DNA from: Nonlabens sp. Ci31
Lineage (GTDB): Bacteria > Bacteroidota > Bacteroidia > Flavobacteriales > Flavobacteriaceae
DNA length: 64,000 nucleotides
Assembly: GCF_012974865.1 (NCBI RefSeq)
Contig: NZ_CP043633.1
Coordinates: 2,179,001-2,243,000, forward strand
Direction of reading: 5' to 3'
Shown here: piece after piece, positions 24,811-33,307 of the stretch
How the letters are laid out: every line of letters starts with the position of its first letter
How positions within the stretch are numbered: position 1 is the stretch's first letter
Translations under genes and position numbers: made by a program
Notes under the pieces: generated by a model
What the model was told of the DNA's origin: nothing
Seen by the model: only the letters and a program-made list of their open reading frames with translations
Databases searched by the model: none

Positions 24811-25003
24811 GATCTTGGTCATTAGTAGGGAACGTATCATCATTTAGAGGGATGTTACTGACCTCTTCTATATGGTTCTTTTTGGCTGTAAATACCCACC
24901 AAAACAGACCGCTAAAAAAGATGAAAAAGATGAGCAGTGATATGATGGGATAGATTTCCACGCCATCTATATTTTCTAAATTCCCTTTGATAAATTTTAA
25001 CAT
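24803..25003 (-). CDS. ccoQ: cbb3 oxidase small subunit, CcoQ/FixQ-like
   Basis: 66 aa. One membrane segment (IYPIISLLIFFIFFSGLFWWVF, about 17-38) followed by a charged acidic tail (NDDTFPTNDQDHE). Position between ccoNO and ccoP and the FFSGLFWWVF pattern identify it as CcoQ, which stabilises the complex. 3 nt after ccoNO. Confidence 0.85.
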   Translation of the reverse strand: MLKFIKGNLENIDGVEIYPIISLLIFFIFFSGLFWWVFTAKKNHIEEVSNIPLNDDTFPTNDQDHE

Positions 25004-25006
25004 GGT

Positions 25007-27211
25007 TTAGTCGTTTAAGTTGAGGGCAGTTCCATCAGGACGGGTTACTTTAATATCTGTCCCTAATCTTTGTAGGTAGGAAATGATAGCTACAATTTCT
25101 CTATCGCGCATTTCTACAAATGGCAAGTTGTTGTCTTTTGCATATTGCTTATCTGCCTCATAAGTTTTTGCAAAGTCTGGATCATTGTACAGGTTTTCCT
25201 CAATTTGAGTTCCTTGTTCAGTCATCCATTCTTGTGCTCTGTCTATTTCTTCTTGGGTATATGGAACACCTAGCGTAAGCATGGCTTCCATTTTAGCTTC
25301 TGTTAGATCTTTATCCAGTTCATTTTTAATCAGCCATTTATAAGAAGGCATTATAGAACCTGAAGACGTACTTTGCGGGTCATAAAAGTGATTTAAGTGC
25401 CAGTTGTCACTGTATTTGCCTCCTATACGCATCAAATCTGGACCGGTGCGTTTGCTTCCCCATAAGAAGGGATGGTCGTACACGTATTCTCCTGCTTTAG
25501 AATATTCTCCATAGCGTTCTACTTCACTTCTAAAAGGACGTATCATTTGAGAGTGACATCCCACACAGCCTTCACGTATATAAATATCTCTTCCTTCTAA
25601 TTCTAGTGGTGTATAAGGTTTTACGCTAGAAATGATAGGGATGTAATCATCTACCATAAGTGATGGGACAATTTGCACTATTCCACCTATAAGTATGGCA
25701 ATAGTTGCAAAAATAGTCAGCTTCACAGGTCTTCTTTCTAGCCAAGTGTGGTAGCCTTCCTTTGAAGTACGTTTTCTAGTTACTTTAGGAAGAGCAGCCG
25801 CTTCTGCAAGCTCATCAGTAACAGCACTACCAGATCTAGCGGTCCTGATCATGTTGTAGACCCCTATGGAAGCACTTATTATGTACAGGGTACCACCTAT
25901 AGCTCGCATCCAGTACATAGGCATGATTTCGGTAAGTGTTTCTAAAAAGTTACCATAGGTCAATGTTCCATCTGGATTAAATTGTTTCCACATAGAGGCT
26001 TGTACAAAGCCAGCGACATACATAGGTAAGGCATATAGAATGATTCCTAAAGTTCCTATCCAAAAATGAACATTTGCCAGTTTTGTAGACCATAATGTTG
26101 TTTTAAAGAGTCTAGGGACCAACCAGTAGATCATACCAAAAGCTAGGAAACCGTTCCATGCTAGCGCACCTACGTGTACGTGTGCAATAATCCAATCACT
26201 AAAGTGAGCAATCGCATTCACGTTTTTTAGAGAGAGCATGGGGCCTTCAAAAGTCGCCATACCATAACCGGTAATCGCTACTACCATAAATTTTAAAACA
26301 GGATCTGTACGTACTTTATCCCAGGCACCACGTAGTGTTAGCAGTCCATTTATCATTCCGCCCCATGACGGCATGAGTAACATGATAGAAAATGCAACAC
26401 CTAAATTTTGAGCCCAGTCAGGAAGCGCAGAGTAAAGTAAATGGTGAGGTCCTGCCCAGATATAAATAAATATCAAGGACCAGAAGTGAACAATGGAAAG
26501 CCGATACGAATAAATAGGTCTATTGGCCGCTTTAGGGACAAAGTAATACATCAAACCTAAGAATGGAGTCGTAAGGAAAAAGGCTACCGCATTGTGACCG
26601 TACCACCATTGTACCAAAGCATCTTGAACACCCGCATAAGCAGAGTAACTTTTTAAAGCGCTGACAGGTATCTCGATACTGTTGACAATATGAAGAACGG
26701 CAACGGTCACAAATGTTGCTAAGTAGAACCATATCGCTACATATAAATGTCGCTGTCTTCTCTTGATCATGGTGCCAATTAAGTTGGCTCCAAATGCAAC
26801 CCAAATGACAGCAATAGCAATATCAAATGGCCATTCCAGCTCTGCATATTCTTTAGAAGTGGTATATCCTAAAGGAAGGGTGATAGCTGCACCTACAATA
26901 ATCGCTTGCCAGCCCCAAAAGTTAAGTTTACTCAGCCAGTCTTTCCACATACGTGCTTTTAACAAACGCTGGGTAGAGTAGTAAACACCAGCAAAAATCG
27001 CATTTCCTACAAATGCAAATATGACAGCATTAGTATGTAATGGTCTTAAACGGCCAAAACTCAACCAAGATATGCCATCGGTCATGTTGGGGAATAAAAA
27101 AGAATACGCAAGCAAGAGGCCTACACTCATCCCTATAATACCCCAAAACATGGTTGCGATGATGAATTTGCTAACGATCTTGTTATCGTAGTAAAACTTT
27201 TGTCTGTCCAT
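25007..27211 (-). CDS. ccoNO: cbb3 cytochrome c oxidase, fused subunits I and II (CcoN-CcoO)
   Basis: 734 aa. Residues about 1-470 are CcoN: twelve membrane segments with heme and CuB histidines (GRLRPLHTNAV, WWYGHNAVAFF, GPHHLLYSALPDW, IIAHVHVGALAWNG). After a linker with one membrane anchor near 495-515, CcoO follows with its heme c motif EGCVGCHSQMIRPF near 540 and the typical GPDLMRIGGKYSDNWH. Such fusions occur in Bacteroidota. Terminal oxidase with high oxygen affinity, pumping protons in the inner membrane. Second gene of the cbb3 operon, 2 nt after ccoS. Confidence 0.97.
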   Translation of the reverse strand: MDRQKFYYDNKIVSKFIIATMFWGIIGMSVGLLLAYSFLFPNMTDGISWLSFGRLRPLHTNAVIFAFVGNAIFAGVYYSTQRLLKARMWKDWLSKLNFWGWQAIIVGAAITLPLGYTTSKEYAELEWPFDIAIAVIWVAFGANLIGTMIKRRQRHLYVAIWFYLATFVTVAVLHIVNSIEIPVSALKSYSAYAGVQDALVQWWYGHNAVAFFLTTPFLGLMYYFVPKAANRPIYSYRLSIVHFWSLIFIYIWAGPHHLLYSALPDWAQNLGVAFSIMLLMPSWGGMINGLLTLRGAWDKVRTDPVLKFMVVAITGYGMATFEGPMLSLKNVNAIAHFSDWIIAHVHVGALAWNGFLAFGMIYWLVPRLFKTTLWSTKLANVHFWIGTLGIILYALPMYVAGFVQASMWKQFNPDGTLTYGNFLETLTEIMPMYWMRAIGGTLYIISASIGVYNMIRTARSGSAVTDELAEAAALPKVTRKRTSKEGYHTWLERRPVKLTIFATIAILIGGIVQIVPSLMVDDYIPIISSVKPYTPLELEGRDIYIREGCVGCHSQMIRPFRSEVERYGEYSKAGEYVYDHPFLWGSKRTGPDLMRIGGKYSDNWHLNHFYDPQSTSSGSIMPSYKWLIKNELDKDLTEAKMEAMLTLGVPYTQEEIDRAQEWMTEQGTQIEENLYNDPDFAKTYEADKQYAKDNNLPFVEMRDREIVAIISYLQRLGTDIKVTRPDGTALNLND

Positions 27212-27213
27212 AG

Positions 27214-27426
27214 TTACTTAGGTTGGTCGCTTATTATGATTGGTTTTTCTTCTCTTTTAGCAGCTTTAGCAGCTTTTTCTTTTACCAGTTCATCATCAAA
27301 TAACATTCTTACTGAAGGGGTGTAGACGTCATCGTACTGTCCAGATTTTACAGAAAAAATAAAAGCTGCAAAAAAGGCAAGTGCTACAACAACACTAATC
27401 GCTAAAAGCATATATATTATATTCAT
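27214..27426 (-). CDS. ccoS: cbb3 oxidase assembly protein CcoS
   Basis: 70 aa. One N-terminal membrane segment (IIYMLLAISVVVALAFFAAFIFSVKSGQYDD), matching the CcoS family core where a hydrophobic helix is followed by GQYDD. Needed for cofactor insertion in the oxidase. First gene of the cbb3 operon, under the Fnr-type operator/promoter at 27446-27493. Confidence 0.93.
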   Translation of the reverse strand: MNIIYMLLAISVVVALAFFAAFIFSVKSGQYDDVYTPSVRMLFDDELVKEKAAKAAKREEKPIIISDQPK

Positions 27427-27445
27427 AACTGTTTTAATTATATTG

Positions 27446-27493
27446 CAAATCTATTGTTGAAGGTTCAACAAAAAGATGACTTTTATCAGCTTT
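27446..27493 (-). promoter_or_regulatory. Fnr-type operator and -7 box, promoter of the cbb3 operon
   Basis: On the minus strand AAAGCTGATAAAAGTCATCTTT (27493-27472) is followed by the -7 box TAGATTTG (27453-27446). Operator centre to box start is about 30 bp, as at the hemN promoter; even the -7 box is identical. Confidence 0.75.
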
Positions 27494-27537
27494 CCAAACT
27501 TTAGTCTATTGATTGAAGGCTATGGTGTGAAATCGAA

Positions 27538-27930
27538 CTAGACATGGAGGTATAACAAGACTATTTGTATCCTTTGTTGGATTTTTTGTAGTCTTTTACG
27601 ATATAGGTCATGCTCTTTAGGCCATACGAATTCATTTACGCTGATATATTTTTCAACTGCCAGAATCGCCTCATCGTAGGAAAGGATTTTTGAAACTACC
27701 GATTGGTGTAAAGTAGGGCAGAGATAATGACTGTTGTACACTAACTTCTCTAATTCATTAATTTCATTTTGAATCTTTTCTGTACACCCATGAAGTGGAG
27801 CAGCACTGGCGCCTTTTTTTAAAGAAGAATAAAACAGTGTGATCAGTCTATTTTCGGAAAAGGCGGGCATCAAAAAACAATTTTCTAGGTGCTTGTTTAT
27901 TGGAGGGCCCTGTTGTGATGATAGATTCAT
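27538..27930 (-). CDS. Protein of unknown function downstream of ccoI
   Basis: 130 aa, no signal peptide or membrane segment. Contains three Cys (ENCFLMP, HGCTEK, YLCPTL) and a mainly helical C-terminus (KRLQKIQQRIQIVLLYLHV). It starts 2 nt after the ccoI stop on the same strand, so it is transcribed with ccoI from the Fnr-type promoter at 30410-30458. No family recognised. A helper in copper delivery or oxidase assembly is possible but is only contextual inference. Confidence 0.65.
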   Translation of the reverse strand: MNLSSQQGPPINKHLENCFLMPAFSENRLITLFYSSLKKGASAAPLHGCTEKIQNEINELEKLVYNSHYLCPTLHQSVVSKILSYDEAILAVEKYISVNEFVWPKEHDLYRKRLQKIQQRIQIVLLYLHV

Positions 27931-27932
27931 GA

Positions 27933-30377
27933 TTAGGTTTTTTTAGAGTTAAGTTTCTCACCTAAGAAATAAGTAATAGAAGTAGTAAAAATGACTATAC
28001 TTATAGAGCTCAAGGGCATTAATATTGCCGCAACGATTGGTGTTAAGTGACCAGTGAGCGCAAAGCCGAGTCCTATAAAATTGTAAAAAAGTGAAAAAAT
28101 AAATGCGTATTTAATCGTTTTTAATCCATTTCTAGAAAGGGATAAAAATGTACTGATATCTTCAAAACGAGAAGCATCAAGTATACCATCACAGGCAGGC
28201 GAAAAGACATTGATGTTTTCTGAAATAGTGATACCTACATTACTTTGTGCCAGTGCACCTGCATCATTAAGTCCGTCACCTATCATTAAAACTGTTTTAC
28301 CAGATTGTTGTTTTTCTTTAATGAAATTAAGTTTGTCTTCTGGCTTTTGATTAAAAAGTAGGGTAGTGTTGTCAGGCAACCAACTGGAAAGATGTTGCCG
28401 TTCCCCATCATTATCTCCAGAAAGAATGACAATTTGAGCTGTTTTCTTCAAGCTATCAAAAACCTCTTTTACGCTAGGACGGTATTCATTATAAAAAATA
28501 AAACAGCCTTTATAAATATCGTTACAGCATACATGAACTGCTGTGTTTTGATTTGTATTTATAGCTGTTTGCACTTCAGTAGCACCTAAAAATTCATAAG
28601 AGCCTACTTTTATATGTTGGTTATTTAAAGTTCCAGTAATTCCTTTTCCTATTTCTTCTTGAAACGTATCTAGGGTAGTAATGTTATTTTTATCCAGTAG
28701 TTCATAAAGGGAACGGCTTAAAGGATGATTGGAGGAACGCAGTGTACTGGTCAATAAGGACTTTTCTTGATCGCTTAATTCAATTCCTTCATATGTAATC
28801 GTGTTCTTTGAATTTGTGGTCAAGGTTCCTGTTTTATCAAAAACTACCAGATCTATATGAGCCAGTTGCTCAATGCTAGCGCTGTCTTTCATGTATAATT
28901 TATGATGTCCAAAAATGCGGAGCAAATTCCCCAAAGTAAATGGCGCAGCCAGAGCAAGCGCACAGGGACAGGCCACAATCAATACAGAGGTAAACACGTT
29001 GAGCGCCATTGTCGCGTCTATAAATAACCAAATTACTGTTGCAACAACCGCAATAAGTAAAAGGGTCATGGTAAATCGCTGACTTATACGGTCTGTAAGC
29101 GATTGAAATAGGCTTTTGCCCTTTTTTGAAAAGATCTCATTGGACCATAATTGGGTTAAGTAACTTTGCTCTACGGTTTTTAAAACTTCTACTTCTATAG
29201 ATCCAGTCAGCTGCCTCCCTCCAGCAAATAGTAAGTCTCCAGAGGTTTTTGACACAGGCTCTGCTTCACCAGTTACAAAACTGTAATCGATCAATGCGTT
29301 TCCATTGATGAGAACGCCGTCTACCGGCAGTAATTCACTATTTCTTATTAAAATACGATCTCCTTTTTCCAACTCGTTGACTTGGATTTGTTGTTCCCCT
29401 TTCGCACTTCGACTCTGCTCAATAGGAACTTCAGCAGTATGGCCACCAGCTTTATTTTGAAATAATCTAGTAACCGCGATAGGGAAATAGGACTTGTAAT
29501 CACGCTCAAAAGAAAGAAAAGCATACGTCTTTTGTTGAAAGAACTTACCCAATAGCAAGAAGAACACCAGACCCGTCATACTGTCCAAATAACCAGAGCC
29601 CCAATCCATCAAAATATCAACGAAAGATCTCAAGAAAAGCACGGTGATTCCCATAGCGATAGGCACATCTATGTTCAATATATTACTGCGCAAGCCTTTT
29701 ATGGCTGAGGTAAAATAATCACGAGCAGAATAGAAAACTACAGGAAGGCTAAAGAAAAGTATCAACCAGCGAAAAACATACTTAAACTTATCTAGCCAAA
29801 ACTCATTTACCTCAAAGTACTCAGGAAAGGAAAGAAACATAATGTTTCCAAAGGCAAAACCTGCTATACCTAATTTGTAGAGCAGACTTCTGTCTATAGA
29901 AGGGTTTTTAGCACTTGCGTCATCTAAAGAGATATAGGGTTCATAACCTATTCTCGATAATAAATTAACGAGATCTTGAAGACTCAACTCTTTTGAAGAG
30001 AAGGTTATTCTCACTGTCTTTTCTGGAAAATTAACCTGTGAAGTGGTCACGCCAGGTTGTAACTTCTGTAAGTTCTCCAACACCCAAATACAGGAACTAC
30101 AGTGAATAGAGGGTATAAGTAAGGAGATCACTTGCGTGCCTTGCTCATTAAATTCGAGCAGATTGGAAACAATATCTTCATTTTCTAAAAAGTCAAACTT
30201 ACCTTCTTGTGTTCCCGGTGTAGTTCCTGGAGTTTTCTCCAATGCATAATAATAGGAAAGATCATTATCCTTTAAAATATCATAAACGGTCTTACATCCA
30301 TGACAACAAAATGCTTTGTCCTTGTAAGAAATCAACGATGTGCGACACGCGTCTCCGCAGTGGAAACAATTTTCCAT
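27933..30377 (-). CDS. ccoI: Copper-translocating P-type ATPase for cbb3 oxidase (CcoI/FixI type)
   Basis: 814 aa. N-terminal Cys-rich putative metal-binding domain (CFHCGDAC ... CCHGCKTVY), an HMA domain with CSSC near residue 93, eight membrane segments, the CPCALALAAP motif in the sixth, phosphorylation site DKTGTLTT near 515, and GDGLNDAGAL in the hinge. Supplies copper for the cbb3 oxidase. Separate transcription unit with its own Fnr-type operator, followed by the 130-aa gene. Confidence 0.95.
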   Translation of the reverse strand: MENCFHCGDACRTSLISYKDKAFCCHGCKTVYDILKDNDLSYYYALEKTPGTTPGTQEGKFDFLENEDIVSNLLEFNEQGTQVISLLIPSIHCSSCIWVLENLQKLQPGVTTSQVNFPEKTVRITFSSKELSLQDLVNLLSRIGYEPYISLDDASAKNPSIDRSLLYKLGIAGFAFGNIMFLSFPEYFEVNEFWLDKFKYVFRWLILFFSLPVVFYSARDYFTSAIKGLRSNILNIDVPIAMGITVLFLRSFVDILMDWGSGYLDSMTGLVFFLLLGKFFQQKTYAFLSFERDYKSYFPIAVTRLFQNKAGGHTAEVPIEQSRSAKGEQQIQVNELEKGDRILIRNSELLPVDGVLINGNALIDYSFVTGEAEPVSKTSGDLLFAGGRQLTGSIEVEVLKTVEQSYLTQLWSNEIFSKKGKSLFQSLTDRISQRFTMTLLLIAVVATVIWLFIDATMALNVFTSVLIVACPCALALAAPFTLGNLLRIFGHHKLYMKDSASIEQLAHIDLVVFDKTGTLTTNSKNTITYEGIELSDQEKSLLTSTLRSSNHPLSRSLYELLDKNNITTLDTFQEEIGKGITGTLNNQHIKVGSYEFLGATEVQTAINTNQNTAVHVCCNDIYKGCFIFYNEYRPSVKEVFDSLKKTAQIVILSGDNDGERQHLSSWLPDNTTLLFNQKPEDKLNFIKEKQQSGKTVLMIGDGLNDAGALAQSNVGITISENINVFSPACDGILDASRFEDISTFLSLSRNGLKTIKYAFIFSLFYNFIGLGFALTGHLTPIVAAILMPLSSISIVIFTTSITYFLGEKLNSKKT

Positions 30378-30409
30378 AATTTATAAATTTGGTATGATCT
30401 TACCTATTG

Positions 30410-30458
30410 CAAATATGATTCACTAAGAGTTTTTAAAAGATGACATTTGTCAGTCTTT
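30410..30458 (-). promoter_or_regulatory. Fnr-type operator and -7 box, promoter of ccoI
   Basis: The palindrome AAAGATGACATTTGTCAGTCTTT (30436-30458) has its centre 30 bp upstream of a -7-like CATATTTG (30417-30410, minus strand). It lies between divergent ccoI and the regulator gene; spacing fits ccoI. Confidence 0.7.
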
Positions 30459-30591
30459 AAAATTAAACGGCATGCTTTTGATAGACAGCAAAAGCATAAC
30501 TCACTCTTGTAAAGGCTGTACTTTATAACTAGAGCTATTGGTCCGTGAGGTAGTGCTACTTTGCTTATTTTTTGTAAGCTACTAAAACCAG

Positions 30592-30599
30592 TATCTTTG
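30592..30599 (+). promoter_or_regulatory. -7 promoter element of the Crp/Fnr regulator gene
   Basis: TATCTTTG fits TAnnTTTG, 17 nt before the ATG at 30617; no Fnr-type palindrome at the proper distance on this strand. Confidence 0.5.
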
Positions 30600-30616
30600 A
30601 TTTTTATTTATTAATA

Positions 30617-31321
30617 ATGACAGACCATCAAGAAGGAAGGTGCGAGAATTGCATCGTAAGACAACTAAATACGTTAAAGGCACTTACCAAGGAAGAACTC
30701 AAACGTATTTCTGATAGTAAAGAGACCAAGATCATTAAGAAAGGGGAGGCCATTTTTAATGAAGGAGATAAACTCAATGGTGTTTATTGTGTAAGAGATG
30801 GTTTTTCAAAGCTTTCTAAAAGGAGTGATAACGGTAAAGATCAGATTGTAAAAATTGCTTCAAAAGGGGAATTGTTAGGGCAGCGATCTGTTATAACAGA
30901 AGAATCTACTAATTTAAGTGCTGTGGCTCTGAGTGATATGAATGTATGTTTCATTTCTAAAAATCACTTGAAAGATAACATCAGTAACAATATTAAATTT
31001 ACAAATGCGCTATTGGTACAACTTGCTAATGATCTCAAATTTGCAGACGATGTGATCGTTAACATGGCGCAAAAAAATGTAAAACAACGCATTGCAGAGA
31101 CACTGCGGTATCTGGAAGATAATTTTGGTAAAGATGAAGAGGGCTTTATAAAGATGATTCTCACTCGTGAAGATATTGCAAACCTAGTGGGTACTGCAAA
31201 AGAGGCTTGTATAAGACAATTAACCGCGTTTAAAAAGGCAGGCTGGATCCATACAGAGGGCAAGCGCATCAAAATTATAAATGACAAAGCCCTCTATAAT
31301 TTAATAGAAGGCTTTGAGTAA
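30617..31321 (+). CDS. Crp/Fnr family transcriptional regulator
   Basis: 234 aa. Residues 1-150 form a cyclic-nucleotide-binding-like sensor; the C-terminal winged helix has recognition helix GTAKEACIRQL near 192-202 with the Glu and Arg that contact TGA half-sites in Crp/Fnr proteins. Cysteines at 9, 12 and 111 align with C20, C23 and C122 of E. coli FNR, but the equivalent of C29 is Asn18; a further Cys is at 58. An oxygen-sensing 4Fe-4S cluster is therefore possible but not certain. Neighbouring hemN, cbb3, ccoI and uspA promoters carry TGA-N6-TCA operators, so these are its likely targets. Confidence 0.93.
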   Translation: MTDHQEGRCENCIVRQLNTLKALTKEELKRISDSKETKIIKKGEAIFNEGDKLNGVYCVRDGFSKLSKRSDNGKDQIVKIASKGELLGQRSVITEESTNLSAVALSDMNVCFISKNHLKDNISNNIKFTNALLVQLANDLKFADDVIVNMAQKNVKQRIAETLRYLEDNFGKDEEGFIKMILTREDIANLVGTAKEACIRQLTAFKKAGWIHTEGKRIKIINDKALYNLIEGFE

Positions 31322-31337
31322 AGGGCTGTTTTTTGTT

Positions 31338-32165
31338 TTAGATTTTAAAAGTTACTACTGGTAAGGAAGAGTGGTTGACCATATCCTCTCCTATACTGCC
31401 AGAAAAGAAGTGAGATAATCCCTTGCGGCCATGGGTTGGGATGCCTATAATATCAGCTTGTTTCTTTTCGGCAAAATGAAACACTCCATTCTCCACACTG
31501 AAATCTGAAAAAATAGTAACCTCTGCAGGGGAGAATTTATAAGCATCCGTTAGGGTATCAGAAAATCGGGCGATTTGATTTATGATTTGGTTTGTACTTT
31601 GAAAATTGCTAGCTGGCAAGTTTACAAACAATAAGGAAACTTCTATTTGTAGTTTTTTAAATAGGTCCATCGCTTTTATAAAAACTTCTTTACTCTCTAG
31701 TTTAAAATCACATGCAAAGACTCCTTTATGCGGTGTAAAACCTTGAGTTCCTTTAATCACGAGAACAGGAATATGTGATGTCCTGACTACTTTTTCGGTA
31801 TTGGAGCCTATAAAGACTTCTTGAATACCACTACTTCCATGAGATCCCATAACAATAAGATCTCCATGATGTTCTTTTGCTACCTGATCCAGTTCGCTAA
31901 AGACTTTATAGTTGCGTACCGCAGTTTGAATAGAAACTCCTTTTAAATAATTTTTATCTAGAAATTTGTCAAAACGTTTTTGAGTGAGTTCGATGAGGTA
32001 GCGCCCCTCTTCAGATTTTTCTTCCTTAGATAAATTTACCTCTTGAAATTCCAACATGTGCACTATAATAAGCCGCGCTTGATGCTGTTTTGCAATTCGT
32101 ACTGCCGCTTTAAGCGCATTTTCTGAAGGTGTTGAAAAGTCTACGGGGACAATTATATTTTTCAT
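31338..32165 (-). CDS. Universal stress protein with two Usp domains
   Basis: 275 aa: two tandem UspA folds (about 1-140 and 150-275). First domain has the ATP-binding G-rich motif GSHGSSGIQEVFIGSNTEKVV (Gx2Gx9GS type) near 108-128; the second has THGRKGLSHFFSGSIGEDMVNHSSLPVV. Cytoplasmic. Convergent with the regulator gene and preceded by an Fnr-type operator and -7 box, so induced with the cbb3 genes; UspA proteins in other bacteria are often part of anaerobic regulons. Confidence 0.93.
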   Translation of the reverse strand: MKNIIVPVDFSTPSENALKAAVRIAKQHQARLIIVHMLEFQEVNLSKEEKSEEGRYLIELTQKRFDKFLDKNYLKGVSIQTAVRNYKVFSELDQVAKEHHGDLIVMGSHGSSGIQEVFIGSNTEKVVRTSHIPVLVIKGTQGFTPHKGVFACDFKLESKEVFIKAMDLFKKLQIEVSLLFVNLPASNFQSTNQIINQIARFSDTLTDAYKFSPAEVTIFSDFSVENGVFHFAEKKQADIIGIPTHGRKGLSHFFSGSIGEDMVNHSSLPVVTFKI

Positions 32166-32197
32166 TATCTTTTGTTATAAGGTTACATCAATGCATT

Positions 32198-32244
32198 CAA
32201 AAATAGTGTGATGCTATGGTTTAAAAGCTGATATAAATCAGCTT
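32198..32244 (-). promoter_or_regulatory. Fnr-type operator and -7 box, promoter of the UspA gene
   Basis: AAGCTGATATAAATCAGCTT (32225-32244) is a perfect palindrome; on the minus strand the -7 box TATTTTTG lies at 32205-32198, 29 bp from the operator centre, matching the other three sites. Confidence 0.72.
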
Positions 32245-32616
32245 CTGACTTTTCTAATGAATCAGAATAATTAAATAAAAAAATCTAATAGGGTTAATTC
32301 TAGTTTTGTGATTTACAGAATTAGGAATAGATCTTGTTAGTGAGTATGCAGTGATTGTTGTTATTTAGGAGCCGTTATAAGTGCTTTTGTAATTGCGACC
32401 TTTAAATTTGCTTATCTAAGAATAAGTGATTGAAGTTTTAGAAAGAGAGTTCTTGTTCAGCAAGGCTTTAAAATAAATACAGCACACAGAACTAAAAAAT
32501 TTAATAGAATAGTTTTGGTATTTTATACTGCTATTAAAACAGGTATTACTTTTTTAAAAAGTGTTGCTTAGGAAGACACATACTTACAATTTTAATTAAG
32601 GGACTAGTCAAAAATA
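32245..32616. other. Intergenic region, nothing recognised
   Basis: AT-rich, no open frame of note on either strand and no clear repeat. Confidence 0.4.
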
Positions 32617-32655
32617 AAAACAGCTTCTCTTATAAAATAAGAGAAGCTGTTCTAT
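32617..32655. terminator. Hairpin terminator
   Basis: ACAGCTTCTCTTAT / ATAAGAGAAGCTGT form a 14-bp stem with a tiny loop; A and T runs on both sides. Likely ends the minus-strand unit that starts at 33307. Confidence 0.7.
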
Positions 32656-32718
32656 TATTGTAAAGGATACAAATGGATGAAATATTTAGATGACAATAAG
32701 AATATCATCCAATAACAT

Positions 32719-32856
32719 CTAGATCATGTCAACTATTTCTAGATACGTCATGCTTTTATGAATGGGAACAGATTTCATTAACTCGTAATTTAAGTGATCG
32801 CATAAAAGCACTATAACAGGTTTGTGAGCAAGATGAATATGATTTCTTAGAATATT
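32719..32856 (-). other. Possible gene remnant
   Basis: The minus strand is open from a TAG at 32857-32859 to a stop at 32719 and reads protein-like sequence (HIHLAHKPVIVLL ... KSMTYLEIVDMI) without a start codon; upstream, in the same frame, a further short protein-like stretch is cut by the TAG. It lies between the small membrane-protein genes and the terminator. Not recognised; may be chance. Confidence 0.25.
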
Positions 32857-32945
32857 CTAAGCGCTAAATAAATGCTCAAATAACAACTGCTGCTAAGATC
32901 TGATTCACTTCAATTTATAACCGACTACAGCCATCTACACCTCTG

Positions 32946-33140
32946 TCATTTGGAAGGCATTGTATCTGTAGTAAAAGGACCTTCTTTAGAAGATGTGACA
33001 TCTTTATGAACGATACTTTTCTTCTTATTCGGATAATTTTCTTCTTTTTGCTTCTTGGCAGAGTAGAAAATATTCCAAAATGTCAGACCCATATAAGTGG
33101 CAAATATGATGCCTCCTACTAAAAAGAATCCTAAATTCAT
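32946..33140 (-). CDS. Small single-span membrane protein
   Basis: 64 aa: one N-terminal hydrophobic helix (LGFFLVGGIIFATYMGLTFWNIF) then a Lys-rich and Ser/Thr-rich tail (KKQKEENYPNKKK...). Its ATG overlaps the stop of the upstream 56-aa gene (ATGA), which supports translation. No family recognised. Confidence 0.65.
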   Translation of the reverse strand: MNLGFFLVGGIIFATYMGLTFWNIFYSAKKQKEENYPNKKKSIVHKDVTSSKEGPFTTDTMPSK

Positions 33141-33307
33141 GTTGTTCTTCTTTGTCTAATTGCTATTGCAAACAATAAAATTGTGCCTGGCCAGTGCGCT
33201 GAATATTGAGCCTCTGCGGTCATACCTAATACTCCATAGCCTACTGAATACAGTAAACAAAGGAATGCTAAAATAATTGGGTACCATTTTAAAATAAAAC
33301 TTTTCAT
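33137..33307 (-). CDS. 56-aa membrane protein, translationally coupled
   Basis: Read directly: MKSFILKWYPIILAFLCLLYS... with two hydrophobic segments (about 8-28 and 41-50) around AEAQYSAHWPGT, ending in RQRRTT. The TGA overlaps the next ATG by 4 nt. A longer open frame overlapping it in another phase (33156-33371) has no such coupling and is less credible. An A-rich leader precedes the ATG. Function unknown. Confidence 0.65.
   Translation of the reverse strand: MKSFILKWYPIILAFLCLLYSVGYGVLGMTAEAQYSAHWPGTILLFAIAIRQRRTT

Noticed and set aside
30436..30458. Operator for the regulator's own gene
   Set aside because: Distance to the regulator's -7 box at 30592 is over 130 bp, while the spacing towards ccoI matches the other three modules.
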